Origin: Humidesulfovibrio sp.
Lineage (GTDB): Bacteria > Desulfobacterota > Desulfovibrionia > Desulfovibrionales > Desulfovibrionaceae
DNA length: 64,000 nt
Assembly: GCF_031082295.1 (NCBI RefSeq)
Contig: NZ_JAVHLD010000010.1
Span: forward strand, 40,701-104,700
Direction of reading: 5' to 3'
Under the pieces are notes generated by a model that was not told where the DNA came from, did no database searches, and was given only the letters and a program-made list of their open reading frames with translations. The translations under genes and the position numbers were made by a program. This document shows, piece by piece, positions 42,473 to 52,269 of the stretch (the stretch's first letter is position 1; the number at the start of each line of letters is the position of its first letter).

Positions 42473-43145
42473 AGAGAACTCCCGAACGCAACTCGAACCG
42501 CCGTCCCATGACGCCGGCCAGTTCTATGTTATGCGTTACGACCACGAATGTCATCCCCAAGTCCCTGTTCAGGGACACCAGGAGTTCGCCGACCATTCTG
42601 CCCGTTTTTTCGTCCAGGTTTCCGGTGGGCTCGTCGGCCAGCAGGGCCTTCGGGCGGAGCAGGATGGCCCTTGCGATGGCCGCCCTCTGGCGTTCTCCGC
42701 CGGAAAGGGTCGTCACCGCGTGGTCCATGCGCTGCCGCATTCCCACCATCACCAGGGCCTCTCGGGCCATTTCCAGGGCTTCGGCCCTGGTCTTCCCGGC
42801 GATGATGCCGGGCATGGCGACGTTCTCCAGGGTCGTAAACTCCGGCAGCAGGTGGTGGAACTGAAAGACGAATCCCATGTCCCTGTTGCGCAGAACGGCC
42901 CTGCGCCGTGCGTCCAAGACCGCCAGATTCTCGCCGCTGAAGAAAATTTCTCCACTTGTCGGCGCGTCCAGAGACCCCAGAAGGTGCAGGAGGGTCGTCT
43001 TCCCGGAACCCGAGGCGCCTAGTATGGCAATGGATTCCCCAGGGTCCACGGTCAGATCGATCCCGTCAAGCACCCGCAGGCGCTCCCCTGGCCCAGCAAA
43101 TTCCTTGCCAACCTTGACCAAGCGGTATAGCGGCTCTTTACTCAT
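42459..43145 (-). CDS. lolD: Lipoprotein-releasing system ATPase LolD
   Basis: A 228-residue ABC ATPase. Walker A GASGSGKTTLL (about residue 44), the Q-loop VFQFHHLLPEFT, the signature LSGGERQRAAIARA, Walker B ALLADEPTGNLD and the H-loop VVVTHN are all intact. FHHLLPEFTTLENV is typical of LolD. With the LolC/E permease it extracts outer-membrane lipoproteins from the inner membrane. The ATG at 43145 overlaps the permease stop by 8 bases. Upstream in-frame sequence inside the permease gene is not a plausible extension. Confidence 0.96.
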   Translation of the reverse strand: MSKEPLYRLVKVGKEFAGPGERLRVLDGIDLTVDPGESIAILGASGSGKTTLLHLLGSLDAPTSGEIFFSGENLAVLDARRRAVLRNRDMGFVFQFHHLLPEFTTLENVAMPGIIAGKTRAEALEMAREALVMVGMRQRMDHAVTTLSGGERQRAAIARAILLRPKALLADEPTGNLDEKTGRMVGELLVSLNRDLGMTFVVVTHNIELAGVMGRRFELRSGVLYAQG

Positions 43146-44366
43146 AACGCAAGGCATCCGAAGGCTTAAGGGCCGCAGCGCGCCTGGCCGGGTAGATCGT
43201 CGAGAGGTAGCACAAGGCAAGCGCCGCCACGCCGATCAGCGCCATGTCAAAAAATTCAAGCCTTACGGGTAGATAGTCCACGGGATAGACATCGCTCGGC
43301 AGTTTGATGAACTGGTACTTCTTGAGCAGCAGGGCCACCGGGATGCCGATGCCGTAGCCGAGCGCCGTGCCCACCGCCCCGATGAAGCTGCCCTGGTACA
43401 TGAAGATGCGCCGGATGTTCGTCTCGTCCGCGCCCATGGCCATGAGCACCGCGATGTCCTTTGTCTTCTGCATCACCAGCATCACCAACATGGTCACGAT
43501 GCTGAAGGAACCCACCAGCACGATCATGGCCAGGATGATGAACATGGCCGTCTTCTCAAGCTCCAAGGCGGCGAAAAGATTGGCGTTCATCTCCTGCCAG
43601 TTGCGGACGAACACGGGAAAATCGTGCAGCCTGGCACGAATCTGGTCACTCACGGTCCCGGCGGCGTACACATCCGCCAGCCGCACCTCCAGCCCGGAGA
43701 CGACATCGCCCTTGAATCCCAACAAATTTCTGGCGGCGTCCACGGTCACGTAGCCCAGGGTGGCGTCGTACTCGAACATGCCGGTTTTAAATATCCCGGC
43801 CACCCGGAAGATCTTGATCTTCGGCGTAAAGCCGACTGCGCTCTGGGTTCCCGTGGGCGAAAGCAGGTTCACGGAGTCTCCCAGGACAAGGCCCAGGCGC
43901 TTGGCCATCTCCGCGCCGATGATCACGCCGGGCAGATCCTCGTCTTTCTCCTCCAAATCCTTGACGCTTCCCGAAACCATGTCGCGGGTCAGGCTCAGTA
44001 CCTGGTCGGCTGTGGAGGGCTCGATGCCGCGCAGAACCACGCCCTTGACCCCGCCCTTGGCCGACAGCATGACCTCGGAGTACACGAACGGGGTGACGCC
44101 AGTGACGCCCGGCACCTGCCGGCACAGCTCGGCCATGAGCTGCGGCTGGCGGATGCCGCCGGAAAAGGCGCTCACCAGCACGTGGGCGTTGACGCCCAGG
44201 ATCTTGTCGCGCAGGTCCTTGGTGAACCCGTTCATGACGCCGATGACCACGATGAGCGCGGCGACGCCAAGGGCCACGCCGCATACGGCGAACAGCGAAA
44301 TGATGGCGATGAAGGACTGTTTGCGGAGCGCGAAAATGTAGCGCAGGGCGATGAACAGTTCGAAGT

Positions 44367-44370
<4 letters not shown>
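43138..44370 (-). CDS. lolC: Lipoprotein-releasing system permease LolC/LolE
   Basis: A 410-residue inner-membrane permease of the MacB/FtsX superfamily. One N-terminal helix (FIAIISLFAVCGVALGVAALIVVIGVMNGF) is followed by a periplasmic domain (about residues 50-260). Three C-terminal helices follow: AMFIILAMIVLVGSFSIVTMLVML; SFIGAVGTALGYGIGIPVALLL; FFDMALIGVAALALCYLSTIY. Only one LolC/E gene is present, so the complex is probably a homodimer-type LolF arrangement, as in other non-enteric bacteria. It overlaps lysS by 4 bases and lolD by 8. Confidence 0.94.
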
Positions 44371-45998
<1,628 letters not shown>

Positions 45999-46185
45999 AA
46001 CGGGTATCTCCCTGGGTGTGCGGACTCTAAAAAAAGTCTTAAGCCTAGCGCCTGCGCTGGTAGTCTGCCTAAGCCATCCGCCCTTGGCAGTCAAGGCGGA
46101 GATACTCCCCGGCGCTTGCGAAGTCAAAGCAAAGATGGCGCGGGAAGTCCGCGGAAGGTCTTTGCGCCTGGGCACGAAAAAAACC

Positions 46186-46214
46186 TTGACCCTGCCCGCT
46201 AGTTTTGCTTAAAG
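46186..46214 (+). promoter_or_regulatory. Promoter of tRNA-Asn
   Basis: TTGACC (46186-46191), a 17-base spacer and TTAAAG (46209-46214, preceded by TG) form a sigma-70-type promoter. Transcription would start near 46221, about 20 bases before the tRNA. The -10 match is modest. Confidence 0.5.
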
Positions 46215-46240
46215 AAGCCTCCGCCGCATCAAGCGGCCAT

Positions 46241-46316
46241 TCCCCGGTAGCTCAATCGGCAGAGCGGGTGGCTGTTAACCACTAGGTTCGCGGTTCAAGT
46301 CCGTGCCGGGGAGCCA
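46241..46316 (+). tRNA. tRNA-Asn (GTT)
   Basis: A 76-base tRNA with all arms. The acceptor stem pairs TCCCCGG with CCGGGGA. The D arm has GCTC and GAGC, the anticodon loop is CTGTTAA with GTT at 46274-46276, and the T loop is GTTCAAGTC. The CCA end is encoded (46314-46316). G34 of this tRNA is a substrate of Tgt, also in the window. A terminator follows immediately. Confidence 0.97.
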
Positions 46317-46324
46317 GAAGCATC

Positions 46325-46357
46325 AGGCCCGGAAGATGAAAGTCTTCCGGGCCTTTT
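46325..46357 (+). terminator. Intrinsic terminator of tRNA-Asn
   Basis: GGCCCGGAAGA (46326-46336) and TCTTCCGGGCC (46343-46353) form a perfect 11-bp stem with a 6-base loop, followed by TTTT. It sits 9 bases after the tRNA. Reading the other way, it could also serve the convergent cysteine-desulfidase gene. Confidence 0.85.
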
Positions 46358-46370
46358 CGCGTGGTGCGGC

Positions 46371-47699
46371 CTAGACGTACCCGGCCAGCTTCTTGTCGAT
46401 CATGATGGCCAGGATGGTGCGGTCGGTCTCCACCATGCCCTGGGTGGAGAGCTGGCCAACGTTGCGCATGGTCTGCTCCGGCGACTCGGCGATGATGCCG
46501 TCCGTGGCGCGGATGCGCATGCCGTGGAGCGAGAACAGCGCCGCCTGCACCGCCGTGCCCGCCGCCGTGGCCAGCTTCAGCGCGCACCCGGCCTTGGCCC
46601 CGTCGCAGATGACACCGGCCAGGTCCTCGATGAGGATCTTGATGGCTCCGGCGATGTGGTGCAGATCGCCGCCCAGAAGCGCGGCCACGCCCGCCGTCGC
46701 CCCGGCCCCGGCGGCAACGGAGCAGCCGCACACGGCGGAAAGCCTGCCCGTATGCGCCTTCACCGAGGCCGTGACGATGTGCGACAGCCCGATGGCCCGA
46801 AGCGCGTCATCGCGCCCGCACTCCAGAAAGTCCTTCACCGCCCAGATGGGCAGCACCGCCGTCAGGCCGTGGTTGCCGCTTCCGGCGCTGCTCATGGCCG
46901 GGAGCTTCACCCCGTCCATGCGCGCGTCCGCCGCGGCGCTCGTGAGCATGCGCGCGGCAAGGCTCATGTCCCGCGTCATGAGCTTCTGCCGGGCCAGGCG
47001 CTCGAAGGTTTTGCCGACCCCCATGCCGCAGCCCGTCTTGAGCCCATGCTCGGCCAGGCGCAGGTTGTGGCGCACGCCCTCCTCCAGAAATGCCAGGTCC
47101 TCGGCGTCCAACTCGTCGGTCAGGGCGATGAGCTTGGAGAGCGGCAGGTCGCGCAGCCAGGCCTCCAGCTCGGCCATCTCGTTGCCTCCCGGCCCCTTGC
47201 CCTTGAGCAGCGCGCTGTCCGCCACGTCCTTGCCGTCCAGGCTCAGGGACACGATGGCGTCGTGCTGGCCCTCCACCACGGCCTCGGCCAGACGGTCGTC
47301 CAGGCGGGCAAGGGCGCGGATGTGCAGGCCTCGGCGCTCGGAAAGCAGGTTCAAGGCCACGCGGCCCTGGCGCAGCATGTCCTTCGCGGCCTCGACAACG
47401 ACCTCAGTGACCGGATCAAGCACCTCCAGGCCCAGGACCGGGTCGCCGCCCAGCGCCCCCAGGGCGGCGGCGGTGTCCAGGCCGCTCAAGCCCCCGGTGC
47501 CGGGGATGGTCACGGCCAGCCCGTTCTTATAGACGTTGGGGTCCACCCAGACCTCCAGCTTGAGCCGCGAGCGGTCCGCCTGGCCGACGCACAAGAGCGA
47601 CGACGACGCCGCCGCTGCCAGGGCCACGGCCACGGGCTCGGTGCAGCCCAACGCCGGGGCCACCTGCAAACGCAACACATCCTTTACGCTGAACGCCAT
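46371..47699 (-). CDS. L-cysteine desulfidase-like protein (CyuA/UPF0597)
   Basis: A 442-residue member of the serine dehydratase alpha/UPF0597 family. Characterised members split L-cysteine into pyruvate, ammonia and sulfide using a [4Fe-4S] cluster. Candidate cluster cysteines are in APALGCTEP (residue about 20), VCGCSVAAGAG, and the pair CDGAKAGC near residue 355. Gly-rich SSAGSGNHGLTA is also conserved. The ATG at 47699 has GAGAGGTGG five bases upstream; a GTG three codons earlier is less likely. No cysteine transporter or regulator lies next to it; it stands between tRNA-Asn and the flagellar operon. Confidence 0.9.
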   Translation of the reverse strand: MAFSVKDVLRLQVAPALGCTEPVAVALAAAASSSLLCVGQADRSRLKLEVWVDPNVYKNGLAVTIPGTGGLSGLDTAAALGALGGDPVLGLEVLDPVTEVVVEAAKDMLRQGRVALNLLSERRGLHIRALARLDDRLAEAVVEGQHDAIVSLSLDGKDVADSALLKGKGPGGNEMAELEAWLRDLPLSKLIALTDELDAEDLAFLEEGVRHNLRLAEHGLKTGCGMGVGKTFERLARQKLMTRDMSLAARMLTSAAADARMDGVKLPAMSSAGSGNHGLTAVLPIWAVKDFLECGRDDALRAIGLSHIVTASVKAHTGRLSAVCGCSVAAGAGATAGVAALLGGDLHHIAGAIKILIEDLAGVICDGAKAGCALKLATAAGTAVQAALFSLHGMRIRATDGIIAESPEQTMRNVGQLSTQGMVETDRTILAIMIDKKLAGYV

Positions 47700-47862
47700 G
47701 GAATCCACCTCTCGGGCTGAGTGCTCAGACTGGCGCGAGGCTATGCGCCGGGCAGACCCCAGTCAAGATCGCAGACCCCTTGCCACGGCCGCGAGGGAAG
47801 TATTTTCCCCTTTTGAAGCACGGGGCGTGTGCGCAAACACTTGAAATATCAACACTCAAACT

Positions 47863-47878
47863 TGGCACGGCACTTGAA
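47863..47878 (+). promoter_or_regulatory. Sigma-54-type promoter of fliK-flgD-flgE
   Basis: TGGCACGGCACTTGAA matches the -24 element TGGCACG exactly and keeps TTG of the -12 element at the right spacing, but has GA where GC is usual. Start of transcription would fall near 47890, just before the fliK ribosome binding site. The weak -12 base lowers confidence. Confidence 0.55.
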
Positions 47879-47903
47879 ACATGGCGGACCAAAGGAGCAC
47901 GCC

Positions 47904-49664
47904 ATGCAGGAAATTCCCGCCGTCAAGGCCAAGTCCAGCGACATATACGACCAGCTGCGCTCCGCAGCCCTGGTGGACATGTCCTCCCAGTCCCGCGCTT
48001 TCTCAGACTTCCTGAGCCTCATGGATCGCCCGGCTGCGGGCAAGTCCGGCTCCAAGTCCGACGAGATGAATCTGCTGCAGGACGCCCCCGTGCGCGTGGA
48101 GACCGTGTCCCAGAAGGTGGAGTCCGCCCCCGTCCAGGATGCCGCGAACACCGTGCGCGCCACGGCGGAGGCCTCGACCCAAGCCGCCCAGGCTGCCGTG
48201 CAGACCACCGCCCAGACTGCCGCGCAGACGGCCGCGCAAGCGGCTCAGACCGCTGCAACGGCCAAGGCCAACGGGCAGGACTCGCGCCTGAACGCCGCCA
48301 AGAACGTCCCGGTTTCCCGGGAGGCCTTCGAGGAAATCCGCCCCGCCCTGGCCAGCCTCGGCATGTCCGACAAGGACATCGAGGGCTTGAGCGCGCGCGT
48401 CAAGGCCGGCCAGCTCACCTGGGGCCAGCTCGTTCACACCGTTTCCTCGGGCCTGACCGGCGCGAAGAAGCCGGTGCAGCTTTCCACCAGCCAGGGCCTG
48501 GACCTGCAGTCGCTCTTCCAGAAGCTCGGGTTTGACCCGAACACCTCCAAGGGCCTGGTGGCCAGCGTGGCCAAGGGCGAAGGCGTCAAGGTGCTCGCCC
48601 AGATCCAGCAGAAGCTTTCCACCATGCCCGAAGACCAGACCCTGAACCTGGACAGCAAGGAAATGGCCACCCTGTTCAAGGCCCTGCGCCTGCCCGAGGG
48701 CTCGGCCAACAAGCTCGCCAGCCTGCTCGGCCCGGACACCACCGTGGCAGGGCTCAAGGGAGCACTGGACCTGGTGGGGCAGGAGATGCTCCAGCAGCGC
48801 GTCGCGGGCGAGACCAAGGACACCGAGCTCCTGCGCTCCCTGGGCAACGTCATGAAGAAGGACGTGGACAAGGTGCGCCGCGAGGCTGGCCTGGCCACGT
48901 CCAGCACCGGCCAGCAGGCCAAGGACTCCGACCAGCCGCGCATCACCGTCGAGGTGAAGACCCCGGACCGCAACGACACCAAGTGGTTCGACAAGCACGA
49001 CCAGAAGAAGCGCTCCGCCGGCGAGGAAGCCGCCTGGAACGATTTCCTGACCCGCGTGAAGAACGACGACAGCACGGGCAAGACCGGCGCCCTCGGCCAG
49101 AGCGCCAAGGACTCCCTCGACGCGCTGCTCGGCAAGACCCAGAACCAGGTGAACGCCCAGCAGGCCAGAACCGAAACAAGCCAGCAGGGCAAGGCCTGGG
49201 AAAAAGTTGCCGCGCCCAAGCTGCTGAACCAGGTTCAGGAAGCCATGCTCAAGGATCTGGGCCAGGGCCGCAAGCAGATGACCCTCGACCTTGACCCGGC
49301 CAACCTGGGCAAGCTGCAGGTCATGCTGCAAGTGAAGGACAAGGACGTGCACGCCGTGCTGCGGGCCGACGACCCGGAAACCGCGAGGATGCTCTCCGGC
49401 CAGCTGGAGACCATCAAGAAGGCTCTGGAAGATCAGGGGCTTAAGGTGCAGAGCCTGGAAGTGCAGACCGGTTTGGCTTCGCGCCAGGACCAGCATTTCT
49501 TCAGCGCCGACCAGCACAATCAGGCCCAGGAGCGCCAGGACCTCTCGAATCTTTTCACGCGGCTCAGAAACCTCCGCTCCGATGGCACGGGGCTGGCCCA
49601 GGAAATGCAAAATGTTGGCATGCAGGCAATTCTTTCCGACAAGGGCCTGCACGTCATCGCTTAA
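47904..49664 (+). CDS. fliK: Flagellar hook-length control protein FliK
   Basis: A 586-residue protein exported by the flagellar type III system; it measures hook length and triggers the switch to filament export. The N-terminal two thirds is low in conservation and includes an Ala/Gln/Thr-rich run (about residues 90-125) typical of the flexible ruler. The Flg_hook domain is near the C-terminus (about residues 440-540: KQMTLDLDPANLGKLQVMLQVKD, then LSGQLETIKKALEDQGLKV). AAAGGAG six bases upstream sets the ATG at 47904; 25 more in-frame codons upstream cross the promoter and are rejected. First gene of the hook operon. Confidence 0.93.
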   Translation: MQEIPAVKAKSSDIYDQLRSAALVDMSSQSRAFSDFLSLMDRPAAGKSGSKSDEMNLLQDAPVRVETVSQKVESAPVQDAANTVRATAEASTQAAQAAVQTTAQTAAQTAAQAAQTAATAKANGQDSRLNAAKNVPVSREAFEEIRPALASLGMSDKDIEGLSARVKAGQLTWGQLVHTVSSGLTGAKKPVQLSTSQGLDLQSLFQKLGFDPNTSKGLVASVAKGEGVKVLAQIQQKLSTMPEDQTLNLDSKEMATLFKALRLPEGSANKLASLLGPDTTVAGLKGALDLVGQEMLQQRVAGETKDTELLRSLGNVMKKDVDKVRREAGLATSSTGQQAKDSDQPRITVEVKTPDRNDTKWFDKHDQKKRSAGEEAAWNDFLTRVKNDDSTGKTGALGQSAKDSLDALLGKTQNQVNAQQARTETSQQGKAWEKVAAPKLLNQVQEAMLKDLGQGRKQMTLDLDPANLGKLQVMLQVKDKDVHAVLRADDPETARMLSGQLETIKKALEDQGLKVQSLEVQTGLASRQDQHFFSADQHNQAQERQDLSNLFTRLRNLRSDGTGLAQEMQNVGMQAILSDKGLHVIA

Positions 49665-49679
49665 CAGGGGGGCCATATC

Positions 49680-50384
49680 ATGAGCGTCGTCGCAAATACC
49701 GGAATCCTTGGTCAGTACGACACCACGTCGACCAAGAGCACCACCAAGAGCAAGGCCACAATGGACCAGGATGCCTACCTGAAGCTCCTGGTGGCCCAGC
49801 TGGAGCACCAGGATCCGCTGAATCCCATGGACGACAAGGACATGACCAGCCAGCTCTCCCAGTTCTCAAGCCTTGAGCAGCTGACCAACATCAACACCGG
49901 CATCAAGTCCCTGGTCAGCTCGCAGAGCAGCAGCAACATGCTGAACGCCGTGAGCTTCATCGGCAAGGGCGTCAAGGCTAACGGCTACAACTTGAGCAAG
50001 TCCGGCGACACCACCAGCACGGTTTACTACAGCCTTGGCGAGAGCGTCTCCAACATGCAGGTGAACATCTACGCCTCGGACGGCACCCTGGTGCGCACCG
50101 ACGCCCTTGGCCCCAGCCAGGCTGGCGAGTTCCAGTACAACTGGGACGGCAAGGACACCAACGGCACCAAGCTGGCCGACGGCACCTACGGCGTGGCCAT
50201 CGTCGCCGAGGACACCTCTGGAGCGCCGGTGCTCGTACAGTCCAAGATCAGCGGCGAGGTGTCCGGCCTGCTCACCCAGAACGGCACCACCATGCTCCAG
50301 CTCAAGGACGGCCGCACCATCGAACTCTCAAGCGTCACGGAGATCGTGGCTCCGAGTACTTCAACCACAACGACGACCCAATAA
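49680..50384 (+). CDS. flgD: Flagellar hook-capping protein FlgD
   Basis: A 234-residue scaffold that caps the growing hook and is lost when it is complete. The N-terminal FlgD motif MDQDAYLKLLVAQLEHQDPLNPMDDKDM and SQLSQFSSLEQLTNI (about residues 24-72) is intact. The C-terminal half has the FlgD Ig-like/tudor region (LGPSQAGEFQYNWDGKDTNG and LADGTYGVAIVAED). It ends in a Ser/Thr-rich tail. Spacing to fliK is 15 bases and to flgE 61, with AGGAGGT before flgE, so all three are one operon. Confidence 0.96.
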   Translation: MSVVANTGILGQYDTTSTKSTTKSKATMDQDAYLKLLVAQLEHQDPLNPMDDKDMTSQLSQFSSLEQLTNINTGIKSLVSSQSSSNMLNAVSFIGKGVKANGYNLSKSGDTTSTVYYSLGESVSNMQVNIYASDGTLVRTDALGPSQAGEFQYNWDGKDTNGTKLADGTYGVAIVAEDTSGAPVLVQSKISGEVSGLLTQNGTTMLQLKDGRTIELSSVTEIVAPSTSTTTTTQ

Positions 50385-50445
50385 TTCGGTCTGGGTCGGC
50401 GTTACAAAGTCTTAAAAAGAATTTCGAAGGGATAGGAGGTTTACA

Positions 50446-52113
50446 ATGTCGCTTTCTTCCTCACTGTACCAGGGAATCACCGGCCTGCAGGCCCACAGCG
50501 AAAAGATTTCCGTCATCGGCAACAACCTGGCCAACGTCAGCACCGTGGGCTTCAAGGGCGCGCGCATGCACTTTGAGGACGTCATGAGCCAGGACACGTA
50601 CACTTCCGCAGGCGTGGCCCAGGTCGGCCGCGGCGTGCGCGTGGCCGCCATCTACTCCGACTTCGCCCAGGGCTCCTTTGAGAGCACCTCGGAGTCCACG
50701 GACATGGCCATCGGCGGCAGCGGCTTCTTCACCGTGAAGCCGCAGAACACCGACAACACCTACTACACCCGCGCCGGCAACTTCCGCTTCGACAAGGACG
50801 GCTACCTGACCGACCCGCACGGCTACGTTCTGCAGGGATGGGCCATGGTCAAGGCCTCCACCGCCGCCGCCACCGGCGCCACCACCAGCACGGCCAACGT
50901 CAACACCTTCTCCATCACGGGCAGCCCCACGGACATCCGCATCAACAATTTCCAGTCCCCGCCCGAGGCCACCAGCAACATCAGCGTCATCACCAACCTG
51001 GACCCGAACAACGCGAGCAAGTCCAACTCCTCCACCAACCCGTACTTCGCCATGTTCAACAACTGGGACGGCACCGCCACCACGCCACTGGCCAGCACGG
51101 CCTACGGCTACAGCTCCACCCTCAAGGTGTACGACGCTGTTGGCGCGGCCCACAACCTGACCGTCTACTACGACCAGGTGACCCTCAGCAACGCCGGTGG
51201 CAACACCGTGTGGGAGTACATGGTCACCAGCACCCCCAGCGAGGACGGCCGCATCCTGTCCGGCGCCAACGGCAGCCTCACCAGCGTCAACGCCACCTCG
51301 GCGGCGGGCGTGCTGATGATCGGCACCATGACCTTCCGCGCCGGCGCCCTGGTGAGCGAAAGCGCCTACACGCTGAAGAGCAACGGCGGCACACTGGGCA
51401 TGAAGAACCTGACCTCCTGGCAGTTGGCGGACTTCTCCACCGGCGGCTACCCGCTCATCACCCCGAACTTCATCCAGGCCTCCAACGCCTCCATCGCCAC
51501 CGCCACCGACGCCACGCCCATCGCCGTGAACTTCGGCATCCGCAATACCGACCTGACCAGCAACGGCTCTGGCATCCTCGGTTGGAGCCAGGCCAAGGGC
51601 ACCCTGGCCAACACCGCCGCCGCGGTCGGCCCGATGATCAGCAACGTGGGTTGGGTGCCGGGCTTCAAGTCGCCCGTCATCGACGCCATGACCACCCAGT
51701 CCTACGACACCGGCGGCTCCAGCACCCTGTTCCAGAGCCAGGACGGCTACACCGCCGGCTTCCTGCAGAGCATCTCGGTCTCGCGTGAGGGCATCCTCAC
51801 CGGCCGCTACTCCAACGGCCAGGTGCTGGACCTCTACTCGCTGACCCTGACGAGCTTCACCAACCAGTGGGGCCTGCGGCGCGAGGGCGGCAACCTCTTC
51901 AGCGAGACCAGAGAGTCCGGACCGGCCCTGACCGGCGAGGCCAACTCTCCGGGCAAGGGCACCATCGCCTCCAGCACGCTGGAACAGTCCAACGTCGACA
52001 TGGGCTCCGAGTTCGTGCAAATGATCACCGCCCAGCGAGGCTTCCAGGCCAACACCAAGGTGATCACCACGGCGGACAGCATGCTCGGCGAAATCATCGC
52101 AATGAAGCGCTAA
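50446..52113 (+). CDS. flgE: Flagellar hook protein FlgE
   Basis: A 555-residue hook subunit. The N-terminal rod-type motif LYQGITGLQAHSEKISVIGNNLANVSTVGFKG and the C-terminal GSEFVQMITAQRGFQANTKVITTADSML form the conserved coiled-coil D0 domain. FLQSISVSREGILTGRYSNGQ is the usual FlgE block. The central part (about residues 130-400) is Ser/Thr/Asn/Gly-rich and surface exposed, longer than in enteric FlgE. Such regions can be glycosylated, and two glycosyltransferase genes follow on the other strand. A strong terminator ends the operon. Confidence 0.97.
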   Translation: MSLSSSLYQGITGLQAHSEKISVIGNNLANVSTVGFKGARMHFEDVMSQDTYTSAGVAQVGRGVRVAAIYSDFAQGSFESTSESTDMAIGGSGFFTVKPQNTDNTYYTRAGNFRFDKDGYLTDPHGYVLQGWAMVKASTAAATGATTSTANVNTFSITGSPTDIRINNFQSPPEATSNISVITNLDPNNASKSNSSTNPYFAMFNNWDGTATTPLASTAYGYSSTLKVYDAVGAAHNLTVYYDQVTLSNAGGNTVWEYMVTSTPSEDGRILSGANGSLTSVNATSAAGVLMIGTMTFRAGALVSESAYTLKSNGGTLGMKNLTSWQLADFSTGGYPLITPNFIQASNASIATATDATPIAVNFGIRNTDLTSNGSGILGWSQAKGTLANTAAAVGPMISNVGWVPGFKSPVIDAMTTQSYDTGGSSTLFQSQDGYTAGFLQSISVSREGILTGRYSNGQVLDLYSLTLTSFTNQWGLRREGGNLFSETRESGPALTGEANSPGKGTIASSTLEQSNVDMGSEFVQMITAQRGFQANTKVITTADSMLGEIIAMKR

Positions 52114-52140
52114 GCTCAAGAGAGTCTCCATCCCGAGGAT

Positions 52141-52178
52141 GACCCCGCCTGGCTTGACCGACCAGGCGGGGTCTCTTT
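52141..52178 (+). terminator. Intrinsic terminator of the hook operon
   Basis: GACCCCGCCTGG (52141-52152) pairs with CCAGGCGGGGTC (52162-52173) in a 12-bp perfect stem with a 9-base loop, followed by TCTTTCT. It lies 27 bases after the flgE stop. Confidence 0.88.
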
Positions 52179-52269
52179 CTGCGTGGGCCGACCCCCCAAG
52201 GGGCGACCCGGCAAATTTTTCCATGGGACGAAGGCGGCGGCGCAGGCGCAAGGGCGCATCAGCCGAGGA

